A DNA stretch of 64,000 nt. It comes from Flavobacteriales bacterium (lineage in GTDB: Bacteria > Bacteroidota > Bacteroidia > CAIKAF01). Below the pieces are notes generated by a model. The model made no database searches. It had not been told where the DNA came from and was given only the letters and a program-made list of their open reading frames with translations. The stretch is taken from NCBI GenBank assembly GCA_025451235.1, contig JANWKT010000014.1:62001-126000 (forward strand). The letters are read 5' to 3'. Position 1 is the first letter of the stretch; every line of letters starts with the position of its first letter. Shown piece after piece: positions 34,984 through 44,259 of the stretch. The position numbers and the translations under genes are program-made.

Positions 34984-35756
34984 GGAATGCTCAACATATC
35001 GTCCAGCTCATCCGCCACTTTATCAAGATACATTTTAATAGGCGTGTCACGCAATGGGATCTTTACCGGAATATCCATCACGATGGGGATCTGACCTTCG
35101 ATGGGCATGGTTGTAGTAAACGAAACGATGGCTTGTTGACGTATAGGTAATCTTAAGGGTATTTTCTGATTCATCGGAACGGTCATTTTAATGGCCACCC
35201 TCATTTTATCGCGGATGGGCAGTTGTACCCTCATATTGGCGGTGATCGGTAGGAGTTCCGGAAATTCAATGTATACAGGTTGTTCCAGCGGAATGGTGGC
35301 CTCAATTGGGACGTCGATCGGAAAACCTTTTCCTAATAAGGTCATCCGAAACTTTTGATTGATAGGGATCTCGGTAAACAATAACATCTTCACCCTTTTA
35401 TGAATCGCAAAGTTGGTATCAATATCTATGTTCTGGTTAATGTTTAGGTTGATAGGTACATCTATGCTATCTCTCACCGGAATATTTGCCTGTATGAGAA
35501 CAGAATCATTTACCACCATATCAATGTTTACCGGGATGCTTCTTGTAATGGTTACTTCCGTTTTTAAAGGAATGGTTTGTTCAACATGAACAACGTAATC
35601 TATATATTGTTCACCTAACTCCCTCAGGTATCCGGATGCATTCGTTAATCTTTTTTCGGCCTTAGCTTTAATACTGAGCAGAATTCCGATGGTTGTACCC
35701 ATCATGATAAAAAGTACAATATTCAATGCTATGGAAATCTTTTGAAACCTCGACAT
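34980..35756 (-). CDS. Single-pass membrane protein with repeated IP-rich beta motif
   Basis: A 258-residue protein with one N-terminal transmembrane helix (about residues 9-28), a short coiled stretch, then about 180 residues made of alternating hydrophobic residues punctuated every 15-20 residues by IP(L/I/V) (for example TIPLKTEVTI, NIPVRDSIDVPI, TIPLEQPVYIEF, TVPMNQKIPLRL). This predicts an elongated periplasmic beta structure. I recognise no named family. It overlaps the UbiA gene by four bases, so the three genes with maf form one operon. Lipid handling is possible but speculative. Confidence 0.7.
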   Translation of the reverse strand: MSRFQKISIALNIVLFIMMGTTIGILLSIKAKAEKRLTNASGYLRELGEQYIDYVVHVEQTIPLKTEVTITRSIPVNIDMVVNDSVLIQANIPVRDSIDVPINLNINQNIDIDTNFAIHKRVKMLLFTEIPINQKFRMTLLGKGFPIDVPIEATIPLEQPVYIEFPELLPITANMRVQLPIRDKMRVAIKMTVPMNQKIPLRLPIRQQAIVSFTTTMPIEGQIPIVMDIPVKIPLRDTPIKMYLDKVADELDDMLSIP

Positions 35757-35818
35757 AATTTAGTTGTCCAGCTTATGCCGGCCCCTAAAGGTAATAGAAT
35801 TAATAAATAAGATTTTAG

Positions 35819-38800
35819 TTATGGCTGAAATTCAAGATAACCCGTCCTTACATCAGATGCGTCACCATACAGGTCAACCACATAGTAATAAGTCCCTGAC
35901 GGTAAATATCCATTCCCCAAGCTCATGCCTGAATTGGATCTTCCATCCCAGTCGTTGTTATACGGAAGGGCGTAATAAACTTCGTTACCCCAACGATTAA
36001 ATACTTTAACTACTGCTTGAGGGAAATTATTTATTCCTTGAATGATCCAGGTATCATTTTTACCATCTCCATTAGGTGTTAACAACTGTGTAACAACCAC
36101 GTTGGGCACCAAACAAACAATAGGAACTGTTAAAGTTTGTGTACATCCATTTGCGTCAGTAGCTTCAACTGTATAAATACCATCTGCAATATTGGTGAGT
36201 ATAGGATTTGTGCCTGTAGTTCCACTGGTCCATAAATAACTCATGGTTAAACTGGAAGTTGTACTCACGGTTAAAGAACCATTGTTTTGTCCGCAATCAT
36301 TGGGCACCACAGACACTACATATACCGAGAAGGTATCCATGGCAACGGAAATGCTATCCGTATAAGTAACACCACAACTGGTAACATCTACCGCATATAT
36401 ATTGGTTTGAGCAACGGTGATCGTAGGAGTTGTTGCACCAGTAGACCATAAATAGGTGGAATATACATTCGTTGCATCCAGCAATAGATTTTGAATACTA
36501 CAGATAACGGTATCAGGTCCAAGATTGACTACCGGGATCGGATAATAATTGACTACTGCACTGTCCCTAGTGGTACAACCATTCTCTGTAATATCCACCC
36601 AAACCGTATCGGCAGTTGGAATAGAAACAGAGTTACTAGTTGCACCGGTAGACCATAAGGTGGTGCCTAAGGTGGCAGGTGCAAAGAGCGTAATAGGGGC
36701 ATTGAAGCATCCTGTTGTATCCGGGCCGATGTTAACCACTGGATTTGGATTTACTGTAATGGTAAAAAACGCGGTATCAGGGCAGCCGGCAAAATCGGCA
36801 GTGACCAAATAATAATTCGTATTGGTAGCCGGGGATAATGAGATCGAATCGGCTGTGGTTGGTCCCTGACTCCATGTATAGGTATAAGGAGCCGTTCCCC
36901 CTGAACCATTTCCGTACAAGGTAGTACTTGAACCGGCACAAATGGTCGTACTTCCTGTAAAGGCGGAGGTAGGCGTAGAACCAAAGGTGATTACCACCGA
37001 ATCCCTGGTGGTGCATCCGTTAATGGTAACATCTACCCAATAGGTACCGGAGACGGCTACATTAATGGTTTGACTTGAAGCACTTGTTGACCAGTTAAAA
37101 CCAGCTCCTGCATTTTGTGCATCCAAGGTTACAAAAGGAACCGCTCCATTACAAACACCGCTATCTGGCCCAAGGTCAACAATGGGTAATGGGAATACAT
37201 TTATCAGCTGCGTACTTGTATTAGTGCATCCGAAGGATTCTGTAACTGTGACGGTATAAGTAGTATTGATCACCGGAGAAACATTGATACTATTGCCTGT
37301 TCCCAATCCGGCTGCCCATAAATATGTATATGGGCCGGTCCCTCCGCTGGGGACTGCAGTTAAAATGGTATTTTCTCCTATGCAGATCGAATCATCTCCG
37401 ACTATATTGATCGTTGGAGGAGTACTAATTCCTAAAATAATACTATCTCGGGTAACACATCCATTGGTGTTCACATCCACCCAATAGGTTCCTGAGGTAG
37501 CCGCATTAATAGTAGCTGTAGTGGCGGATGTACTCCATACATAGATGCCTCCTGTGGTAGTAGCATCCAACAATACAGGACCTCCGTTACATACGGTGTC
37601 GTTCGGACCAATGTTTACCACCGGATAATTAAATACATTTACTAACTGCGTATTTGTATTAGTACATCCGAAGGATTCTGTTACGGTTACCGTATAAGTA
37701 GTATTGATCACCGGCGAAACATTGATGCTGTTGCCTGTTCCCAGTCCACCTGCCCATAAATAAGTATATGGGCCGACCCCTCCGCTCGGGACTGCCGTTA
37801 AAATAGTATTCTGTCCTATGCATATCGAATCATCTCCAACAATGTTGATCGTTGGTCCGGTGCTTATGCCCAGAATAATGCTATCCCTGGTGGTGCACCC
37901 ATTGGTGGTAACATCCACCCAATAAGTTCCAGTGGTAGCCGCATTGATCGTTGCAGTTGTGGCTGAAGTGCTCCATGCGTAAGTGGCACCGGCAGTAGTT
38001 GCATTTAGCAGCACAGGTCCGCCGTTGCATACTGTATCATTGGGTCCAATATTTACTACAGGATATGGGAATACGGTTATTCGAATGGTGTCGGTGGCTG
38101 TGCATCCTAACCCATCCGTAACGGTGACCGTATAAGTAGTGGTTGTTGGTGGAGTAACCACCTCGGACGCGGATGGAGTGGGTAATGCCGGGTTCCAGCT
38201 ATAACTAAGTCCTCCAATATTGTTAGCGGTATTTACATTTAAGGTGGTCGATTGTCCTATACATAGCAAGCTATCTGCAGTCGTAATGGCTGTGGTGATC
38301 TGGTCAACAGTAATATTGATCGTATCAATGGCAAAATTACATGCTGCTGGAGATAAGTTCGCCGTTACAATAATTTGCACGTTTGTATTAGTAAAGTTTA
38401 CATTGGCAGTCGTATCCGTTGGGCCGGGCGGGGTTACAAACGTTCCACCGGTAATGCTCCATGTATAATTGGTGATGCCAGGTATTGGATTGAAGAAATA
38501 AGGAACATTGGAAGTATTTCTACATACCTGGGTAGCTCCGGTAATTTCTTTATTGGGTAAAAAGTTAGTGCATCGGCAAGTTAATAAGGAAGCCGGGGTG
38601 GTAGAACTATAAGCATTGGTGATCATGTTAACCGGTGTAGCACTTGAAGTAGCCCCAGTAGTTGCTGATAAGATAGATGCAGTAACGTTTGTAAAGGTAG
38701 GAGTGATTGTTGTTTCATTACAACCTCCGCTATAACCGTTTGCATCGGTTGCGATCACATACTGATCATTAAAACTTCCTGCAGGTGATACCGGAGGATC

Positions 38801-39997
38801 ACACCAACCAGCAAAATAATATCCACCTCCTGTTAATCTTAGACCCACCGATCTTCCTTCATCATTTCCAGCTCCTCCATAACATTTTCCCCAGGTAAAT
38901 GCACCGGCGGAACTTATTTTCACTGCCATTACATCACTGCCTCCTGCTCCAAAACTACTGGTAGTTCCCACTACGATATAACTTCCATCGGCCAATTGTT
39001 TAGCTTTAAATGCCCTGTCATCACCTGCACCTCCTATGGCCCTTGCCCATGTTACATTCAATGCAGCATCTATTTTTATCAATAACATATCATTTCCACC
39101 AGCTCCAAAACTATTGGTAAAGCCTACCATTAGGTATCCATTATCAGCTGTTTTAATGTATGAATTGGCCTCGTCAGATCCATTACCACCGAATGTTTTA
39201 TAGGCGGTTAGCGTTAATGCCGGAGAAGGCAAAGGAGCAAATGTCATTCTTGCCAGTACAAAATTCCTTCCTGCCCCACCTCCAATGGCATCAGAAAATC
39301 CAAACATGGAATAACTGGTAGGGGATTCTTCAATAAAATCTTTTCCAGAGTCGTTATTGTTACCAGGTAAGTTCGCTCCAAAAACAATATCACATACCAT
39401 GGCATCACCGGTTTGGTTGTAAAGGGTAAGTGCCATATCACGGTCACCAGCAACCCTATAATCCTCTACCCATCCGATAGTTCCAAAAGTAGTTCCGGGA
39501 ATTAAACTAGGGCTTACCTGTTTTGAAACAAAAGCTTCATCATCGATAACAGCACCCACGTTTTTACCAAAATTTTCGAAAAATGCAGGTACGCCTGCAG
39601 AACTGAATTTCTGAATATACCAGTCATCCTGGTACGTGGCTATATAGGTTTTTCCACCTACGATATATCCTCCGTCGGAAGTTAAATTGATCGATCTTCC
39701 TTCTTCTCTCAGGTTAATAACACCTTGGGTACGGCTCCAGGTGATCTGTCCCAGCGCATCGCATTTATTCACATAAATATCTTTGTTATCCTCAAATCCA
39801 TTACCACCGGCCCCTGTGGTTCCATAAGAAACGGTACTTCCCACGATGATATATCCTCCGTCAGCAGTGGACAAAAGGTCTTCAGCCCTGTCTCCCCCTG
39901 TTCCTCCATAAGTTTTCTGAAAGGTAAGCTGAGCAAAACCGGATCCTGATAGTAAACAAAAAAATAGCCCGAAAACTAAGGTAGGTTTATTCAACAT
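35819..39997 (-). CDS. Giant cell-surface protein with gliding-motility (CHU_C/T9SS type B) C-terminus
   Basis: A 1392-residue secreted protein. A signal peptide (LSGSGFAQ) is followed by five or more repeats of the SADGGYIIVG...GGAGDD type (about residues 30-420), suggesting a propeller-like surface domain. Then come about seven Ig-like/PKD-like beta repeats (PNDTVCNGGPVLL..., GDDSICIGxNTIL...) to residue 1280, and a C-terminal CHU_C domain with LLTPNGDGKNDTWII, FNRWGNEVYY and GTYYYVVDL. Two 146-residue units inside are near identical (bases 37194-38069). Expected at the surface via T9SS; ligand unknown. Confidence 0.88.
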   Translation of the reverse strand: MLNKPTLVFGLFFCLLSGSGFAQLTFQKTYGGTGGDRAEDLLSTADGGYIIVGSTVSYGTTGAGGNGFEDNKDIYVNKCDALGQITWSRTQGVINLREEGRSINLTSDGGYIVGGKTYIATYQDDWYIQKFSSAGVPAFFENFGKNVGAVIDDEAFVSKQVSPSLIPGTTFGTIGWVEDYRVAGDRDMALTLYNQTGDAMVCDIVFGANLPGNNNDSGKDFIEESPTSYSMFGFSDAIGGGAGRNFVLARMTFAPLPSPALTLTAYKTFGGNGSDEANSYIKTADNGYLMVGFTNSFGAGGNDMLLIKIDAALNVTWARAIGGAGDDRAFKAKQLADGSYIVVGTTSSFGAGGSDVMAVKISSAGAFTWGKCYGGAGNDEGRSVGLRLTGGGYYFAGWCDPPVSPAGSFNDQYVIATDANGYSGGCNETTITPTFTNVTASILSATTGATSSATPVNMITNAYSSTTPASLLTCRCTNFLPNKEITGATQVCRNTSNVPYFFNPIPGITNYTWSITGGTFVTPPGPTDTTANVNFTNTNVQIIVTANLSPAACNFAIDTINITVDQITTAITTADSLLCIGQSTTLNVNTANNIGGLSYSWNPALPTPSASEVVTPPTTTTYTVTVTDGLGCTATDTIRITVFPYPVVNIGPNDTVCNGGPVLLNATTAGATYAWSTSATTATINAATTGTYWVDVTTNGCTTRDSIILGISTGPTINIVGDDSICIGQNTILTAVPSGGVGPYTYLWAGGLGTGNSINVSPVINTTYTVTVTESFGCTNTNTQLVNVFNYPVVNIGPNDTVCNGGPVLLDATTTGGIYVWSTSATTATINAATSGTYWVDVNTNGCVTRDSIILGISTPPTINIVGDDSICIGENTILTAVPSGGTGPYTYLWAAGLGTGNSINVSPVINTTYTVTVTESFGCTNTSTQLINVFPLPIVDLGPDSGVCNGAVPFVTLDAQNAGAGFNWSTSASSQTINVAVSGTYWVDVTINGCTTRDSVVITFGSTPTSAFTGSTTICAGSSTTLYGNGSGGTAPYTYTWSQGPTTADSISLSPATNTNYYLVTADFAGCPDTAFFTITVNPNPVVNIGPDTTGCFNAPITLFAPATLGTTLWSTGATSNSVSIPTADTVWVDITENGCTTRDSAVVNYYPIPVVNLGPDTVICSIQNLLLDATNVYSTYLWSTGATTPTITVAQTNIYAVDVTSCGVTYTDSISVAMDTFSVYVVSVVPNDCGQNNGSLTVSTTSSLTMSYLWTSGTTGTNPILTNIADGIYTVEATDANGCTQTLTVPIVCLVPNVVVTQLLTPNGDGKNDTWIIQGINNFPQAVVKVFNRWGNEVYYALPYNNDWDGRSNSGMSLGNGYLPSGTYYYVVDLYGDASDVRTGYLEFQP
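37194..38069. repeat. Two near-identical 438-bp direct repeats within the CHU_C protein gene
   Basis: The segments 37194-37631 and 37632-38069 are almost the same at the DNA level, encoding 146-residue units that differ at only a few positions. The unit length is a multiple of three, so copy number can change without frameshift. Confidence 0.85.
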
Positions 39998-40030
39998 AGT
40001 GCACTTGTAACATACAATATTAGCAATAAT

Positions 40031-41089
40031 TTATAAGTTTTTCAACCCATGCCCGGTTAATGGTACCAATACCTTTTTACTAGACGTTTTTGGAATGGCT
40101 GCCGTTGCAACCGCCGATGTTAATTCCACAAAGTATCCCTTGCGATGTAAAGATTGATGCTCCTTTAGTATATCTTCCTCATTTACAGTGTAATAATTCC
40201 CTTTGGTTAGACGCTGGATCTGGTGGATCAGGTTCTTTCTAACCGGGTTTTTTACTCCAATTCCTTCTGCCACCGTAGGTTGAAAATTCAAACCTACATC
40301 TTTGGATAGGGAAGGACAGTTTTGTGCCTGGGCTATCGATAATCGGGGGATTTCCTTCAATAAACCGGCAGATACCAATTCCGAAAAACCAATATAAGCC
40401 CCAATGATTAATGTGCCGTTGCCCACCGGAAATATGATCTCTTCGGGCATGTCTTTGCATTGCTCCCATACTTCGTAAGCAAAAGTTTTGGTCCCTTCAA
40501 AAAAGAAAGGATTATAAGAATGACTTGCATAATAGGTTTTGGTTGCTGCTTTTTTTGCTGCCTCTGCCACATCTTCACGGGTCCCTTCTATTTCGATCAC
40601 ATGGGCTCCATAACCTTTCATTTGTTTTATTTTGGCAGGAGAAGCTTGTGATGATACATAGATCTCCGCTTCTATTCCGGCTTTGGCTGCATAAGCAGCA
40701 ATAGCACAGCCCGCATTGCCCGAGGAATCCTCAACTATCTTCTCAATCCCCAACTCTTTTATTTTGCTTAGGAGAACAGTTGCCCCGCGATCTTTATAAG
40801 ATCCTGTAGGAAATAAAAACTCCAATTTTAAACTCACCTCCTGATCATTCCATTTCTCCTTTACCACCGGTGTACTTCCTTCACCAAAGCTGACGATATT
40901 TTTTACATCAAAAACAGGGATCTGTTGTCTAAATTTCCATAGGCCCTGATAATGATGATCCGTGTAAAAAAGAAATTTTTTATCAAAGGGTGATTGTATT
41001 TCCAGCAACTCACCATCCTCCCCGATCCATATTTTTTCATCTATCGGATAGTTCTTGGTGGATGTTTTTAATGACCAGAGTTCTTTCAT
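40031..41089 (-). CDS. PLP-dependent enzyme, threonine-synthase-like
   Basis: A fold-type II PLP enzyme of about 352 residues from the chosen ATG (MKELWSL). The lysine motif PTGSYKDRG (PLP Lys about residue 99), the SSGNAG phosphate loop and VGNGTLIIGAY match the threonine-synthase/cysteate-synthase branch. The N-terminal region has the order of a threonine-synthase zinc ribbon but no cysteines. It could make threonine, cysteate or another phospho-amino-acid product. An upstream in-frame TTG lies within a repeat and is rejected. Downstream are unrelated genes; a hairpin repeat separates it from the SDR gene. Confidence 0.75.
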   Translation of the reverse strand: MKELWSLKTSTKNYPIDEKIWIGEDGELLEIQSPFDKKFLFYTDHHYQGLWKFRQQIPVFDVKNIVSFGEGSTPVVKEKWNDQEVSLKLEFLFPTGSYKDRGATVLLSKIKELGIEKIVEDSSGNAGCAIAAYAAKAGIEAEIYVSSQASPAKIKQMKGYGAHVIEIEGTREDVAEAAKKAATKTYYASHSYNPFFFEGTKTFAYEVWEQCKDMPEEIIFPVGNGTLIIGAYIGFSELVSAGLLKEIPRLSIAQAQNCPSLSKDVGLNFQPTVAEGIGVKNPVRKNLIHQIQRLTKGNYYTVNEEDILKEHQSLHRKGYFVELTSAVATAAIPKTSSKKVLVPLTGHGLKNL

Positions 41090-41094
41090 TTTAT

Positions 41095-41180
41095 TGTTCA
41101 AGAGGTTCAATGGTTCAAAGGGTTCAAGAGGCTCAAGGTCCTTAAACTTTGAACCCTTTGAACTTCTTGAACCTTGAACA
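41095..41180. repeat. Inverted TTCAA heptad-type hairpin repeat
   Basis: The spacer is almost entirely TTCAA-containing units of 7-9 bases (left arm 41095-41137) facing their reverse complements (right arm 41143-41179). The core GTTCAAAGGGTTCAA at 41113-41127 is exactly inverted at 41149-41163. It may be a strong transcript-stabilising hairpin or a mobile repeat. Confidence 0.8.
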
Positions 41181-41181
41181 T

Positions 41182-42018
41182 TTATATTTTCGTCATTTCC
41201 TTACTCATTTTCCAAAGCTCCACAGCTGCCGTATGATCATTTGAAACTTTCGAAGAAGGAGCTTCTTTACATTTGGCAAAATATTTTCCCGTTACATTTT
41301 CTACTTCAGGTGAAGTAGCCAAATACAAAGTGGTTTGGGCCCCTTTTTCCTCACTAATCCCTACGATGGCCGCATATAAATTCCAAAAAAATCCACCTAC
41401 CAGGTTGGTATTCTTGGTGCCGATCTTTGTTTGTACAACTCCAGGGTGCAAGCAGTTCACAGTTATCTGGTGTTCCTGTAGTTCTTTGGCCAGATATTTT
41501 GTAAATAAAACATTATAGAGTTTCGAATTCTCGTAAGCCCACAGTACTTTATATTTCTTTTTCATGTGAATATCCTCAGGATTCCATCTTCCGCCTAAAT
41601 GAGAATCACTCGAAACATTCACGATCCTCGCAGGACTTGATTTTTTTATTTTATCCAATAACATATTGGTAATAATAAAATGGGAGAGATGATTGGTCGC
41701 CAATGTTTTTTCATAGCCTTCTTCGGTTTCCTGTCTTTTATAGTATACACATCCTGCATTATTGATGAGGAGATGTAAATCCGTATAGTTAGCATCAAAT
41801 TCTTTGGCGATCCTTCTGGCATCTTCCATTACTGAAAGATCACCCAATAAATAATGGATATTTGGATTAGCCGTTTCCTTTTTAATTTCCTCCACACAGG
41901 CGATGGTTTTTTCTTTGTTTCTTCCCACAATCACCACTTGATAATTCTGTTTGGCCAAGGTAACTGCAGTTACTTTTCCAATACCGGCAGTTGCGCCGGT
42001 GATCAATGCTGTTTTCAT
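41182..42018 (-). CDS. Short-chain dehydrogenase/reductase (retinol-dehydrogenase-like)
   Basis: A 278-residue SDR with the classical N-terminal cofactor motif TGATAGIGK, the structural NNAG block near residue 88, and the catalytic YENSK (Tyr-x-x-x-Lys) preceded by the NVSSDSH serine. Length and the C-terminal extension resemble the retinol-dehydrogenase/WW-domain-oxidoreductase-like group of SDRs. The position next to the MaoC-like hydratase suggests a lipid or fatty-acid substrate, but no substrate can be assigned. The TIM of spacing (45 bases) permits cotranscription with the gene at 42064. Confidence 0.88.
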   Translation of the reverse strand: MKTALITGATAGIGKVTAVTLAKQNYQVVIVGRNKEKTIACVEEIKKETANPNIHYLLGDLSVMEDARRIAKEFDANYTDLHLLINNAGCVYYKRQETEEGYEKTLATNHLSHFIITNMLLDKIKKSSPARIVNVSSDSHLGGRWNPEDIHMKKKYKVLWAYENSKLYNVLFTKYLAKELQEHQITVNCLHPGVVQTKIGTKNTNLVGGFFWNLYAAIVGISEEKGAQTTLYLATSPEVENVTGKYFAKCKEAPSSKVSNDHTAAVELWKMSKEMTKI

Positions 42019-42063
42019 AATTACTCGTTCAATTTAGTTTTTTTATTCATACTTGTAGTCTCA

Positions 42064-42510
42064 TCACAACTCCGGATAATGTAATACAATGAGATCTAAA
42101 TATTGCAATAATTCATTTTTATCATTGGTAAATTCAAAATACCAATGAACAACGGTAAAACCTCTTTCGGGTTTTGGATCAATTTTTTTGATATGTAATT
42201 TACAATGTGACCTTGTATTGGTATATACGGGTCGTTCGAGCATCCAGTTGCTGATACCTTTGCCGGCAAATACAGTATGCTTAAACCGTGGGACCCATTC
42301 CCGGTTATAGAATAGATGGAATAAATGTGGCCCACTAGCGATCAAACCTTTAAAATGTGATTTCTCTGCCACTTCTTTATCAATATGAAAAGGCATAGGA
42401 TCATATTGAGTAGCAAATTTGATGATTTCTTCATCGTTCAATACCACTGAGCCAAAATCTATGATCTGGTTTTCCCGGAGGGAAGAAATATTGGTGGGAA
42501 GTATTTCCAT
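42064..42510 (-). CDS. MaoC-like (R)-hydratase family protein
   Basis: A 148-residue hot-dog-fold protein. The FATQYDPMPFHID motif near residue 33 holds the catalytic Asp/His pair of (R)-specific enoyl-CoA hydratases, followed by FKGLIASGPHLFHLFY. It is probably a dehydratase or hydratase acting on acyl-CoA or acyl-ACP; the partner SDR gene may act in the same pathway. It follows the POT1 gene by 3 bases (42510 to 42514). Confidence 0.88.
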   Translation of the reverse strand: MEILPTNISSLRENQIIDFGSVVLNDEEIIKFATQYDPMPFHIDKEVAEKSHFKGLIASGPHLFHLFYNREWVPRFKHTVFAGKGISNWMLERPVYTNTRSHCKLHIKKIDPKPERGFTVVHWYFEFTNDKNELLQYLDLIVLHYPEL

Positions 42511-42513
42511 TGA

Positions 42514-44187
42514 TTAAGCTGAATATTCTTTGAAAACTTTATTAAGCCATCGGAGCATCAATATAATCACCAAGGCCGCAACAGTAAGTAGAGCAAAATT
42601 TACCCAAAAGAAGTTTGCTTTGTCCTCATAAGAATCCCACAAACTTGATAGGACTCCACTCAGTTTATTTCCGATAGATGTAGCTAAGAACCATCCACCC
42701 ATCATTAACGACGTAATTCTTGGAGGGCTTAGCTTGGATACCAATGATAATCCCATGGGACTTAAAAACAGTTCTCCTATGGTAATTACTCCATACGACA
42801 TAATAAACCACCATGCCGACGCCTTTACGGCCCCATTTCCACAAACTTTTACAGCAGCCACCATTACCAATGTTGACAGTGCTGTAATGACCACTCCCCA
42901 GGCAATTTTAATTGGGGTGGAGGGTTCTCTTCCTCTTCTTCCCAGGAAAGCAAAGAAAGCAACTACCAAAGGAGTTAATAAGATCACCCAACCTGGATTG
43001 ACAGATTGAAATAAGCTGGTACTAAACACATACAATTTTTCTCCCTCCTTTGGCCATTTCTCCTTGGGTAGATTTTTTAAATAAGGATGATGAGTGATCT
43101 CCTGGACAACCTTTCCATTTTCATCTTTTGTTACTCTAAACTGGGCATCATACTTTGGAAAAGTATCCAACTCTGTAGTTATTGTTTTTGATAAATACAA
43201 CACATTACATGTGGGAACGATGGCAGCGGGTATTTCTCTGTCCTGGAATTTGTCGGCCCAATTATTTAAAGTGGAGCCATTTTGTTTAAAAACCGCCCAA
43301 AAAGCAACCACTACTGCAAATATGATGAGCATAGCTCCTATAGGTTTCTTTTCCTCGGTCTTTGCTCTAAAAAATAAGCTTCCGTAAAACAGAACAACAG
43401 GAATACAGCCAAATAAAAAAGCATCCGTAGAATTTGATCCAACCAAGGGCCGAACTGGATGTCCTATAAGTTTAGAAACCATCATGGGCCAATAATAGCC
43501 GATCAAACCAAAAATAATAGAAGGTAACAAAATGAAGCCGAAAATTTTTACGGTAGACATATCACCCTGTTTGGCCGGTTTAAGCACATCCACATCTTTA
43601 TAATGTTTGTTGCCCAATAAAAAAACGATGATTCCAATAAACATTCCAATGCCTGCAGTGAGGAATGCATAGCTCCAACCCAGCCAATTTTCCATGGCAG
43701 CGCCAAAAAAATTACAGATGAAGGCACCTACATTGATACCCATATAAAATATATTGTATCCTGCATCTTTTCTGGCTTTGAATTCTGGTTTGGTATACAA
43801 TGCTCCTAAAAGGGTAGAAATATTGGGCTTAAAAAACCCATTTCCCATAATCACCAAAAACATGGCTATGTATAAATAGTTGATGCCAGGTACCGCCATT
43901 AAGCAATAGCCTATCCCCATCAATATACCACCTGCAATGATGGATTTTCGATACCCAAAAATTCTATCAGCCAATAATCCGCCTAAGAATGGAGTAAGAA
44001 AAACAAAGGCAATAAAAGTTCCGTACAGATCGGATGCCTCGGACTCTGTCATTCCATATCCATCTTTTACATCCTTTAAGTATAAGGTGAATATTCCAAT
44101 CATTAAATAATATCCAAACCTTTCCCACATTTCTGATAAAAACAGAAAAGGTAATCCGGTGGGATGTTTTCTTGTGGATGCGTTCAT
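42514..44187 (-). CDS. POT-family peptide transporter 1
   Basis: Proton-coupled oligopeptide transporter of 557 residues. The signature EMWERFGYYLM (the ExxER motif) is near residue 15 and YNIFYMGINVGAF near 144. About 12-14 helices. A hydrophilic insert of about 110 residues (roughly 320-430) lies between predicted helices 7 and 8 and should be periplasmic. It is the first of three tandem paralogues in the same orientation. It should import di- and tripeptides. The 3' neighbour begins three bases after its stop. Confidence 0.93.
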   Translation of the reverse strand: MNASTRKHPTGLPFLFLSEMWERFGYYLMIGIFTLYLKDVKDGYGMTESEASDLYGTFIAFVFLTPFLGGLLADRIFGYRKSIIAGGILMGIGYCLMAVPGINYLYIAMFLVIMGNGFFKPNISTLLGALYTKPEFKARKDAGYNIFYMGINVGAFICNFFGAAMENWLGWSYAFLTAGIGMFIGIIVFLLGNKHYKDVDVLKPAKQGDMSTVKIFGFILLPSIIFGLIGYYWPMMVSKLIGHPVRPLVGSNSTDAFLFGCIPVVLFYGSLFFRAKTEEKKPIGAMLIIFAVVVAFWAVFKQNGSTLNNWADKFQDREIPAAIVPTCNVLYLSKTITTELDTFPKYDAQFRVTKDENGKVVQEITHHPYLKNLPKEKWPKEGEKLYVFSTSLFQSVNPGWVILLTPLVVAFFAFLGRRGREPSTPIKIAWGVVITALSTLVMVAAVKVCGNGAVKASAWWFIMSYGVITIGELFLSPMGLSLVSKLSPPRITSLMMGGWFLATSIGNKLSGVLSSLWDSYEDKANFFWVNFALLTVAALVIILMLRWLNKVFKEYSA

Positions 44188-44205
44188 AGAGTAAATGTAA
44201 AAAAA

Positions 44206-44225
44206 AGCAACTCAAAGAGGTTGCT
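44206..44225 (-). terminator. Intrinsic terminator after POT transporter 2
   Basis: On the minus strand a hairpin AGCAAC/GTTGCT (44220-44225 with 44206-44211) is followed by seven T residues (44199-44205), 35 bases after the stop codon at 44260. Confidence 0.6.
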
Positions 44226-44259
44226 CTTAAAAGTTTATTTAGGACATATGCCCTGTTAT

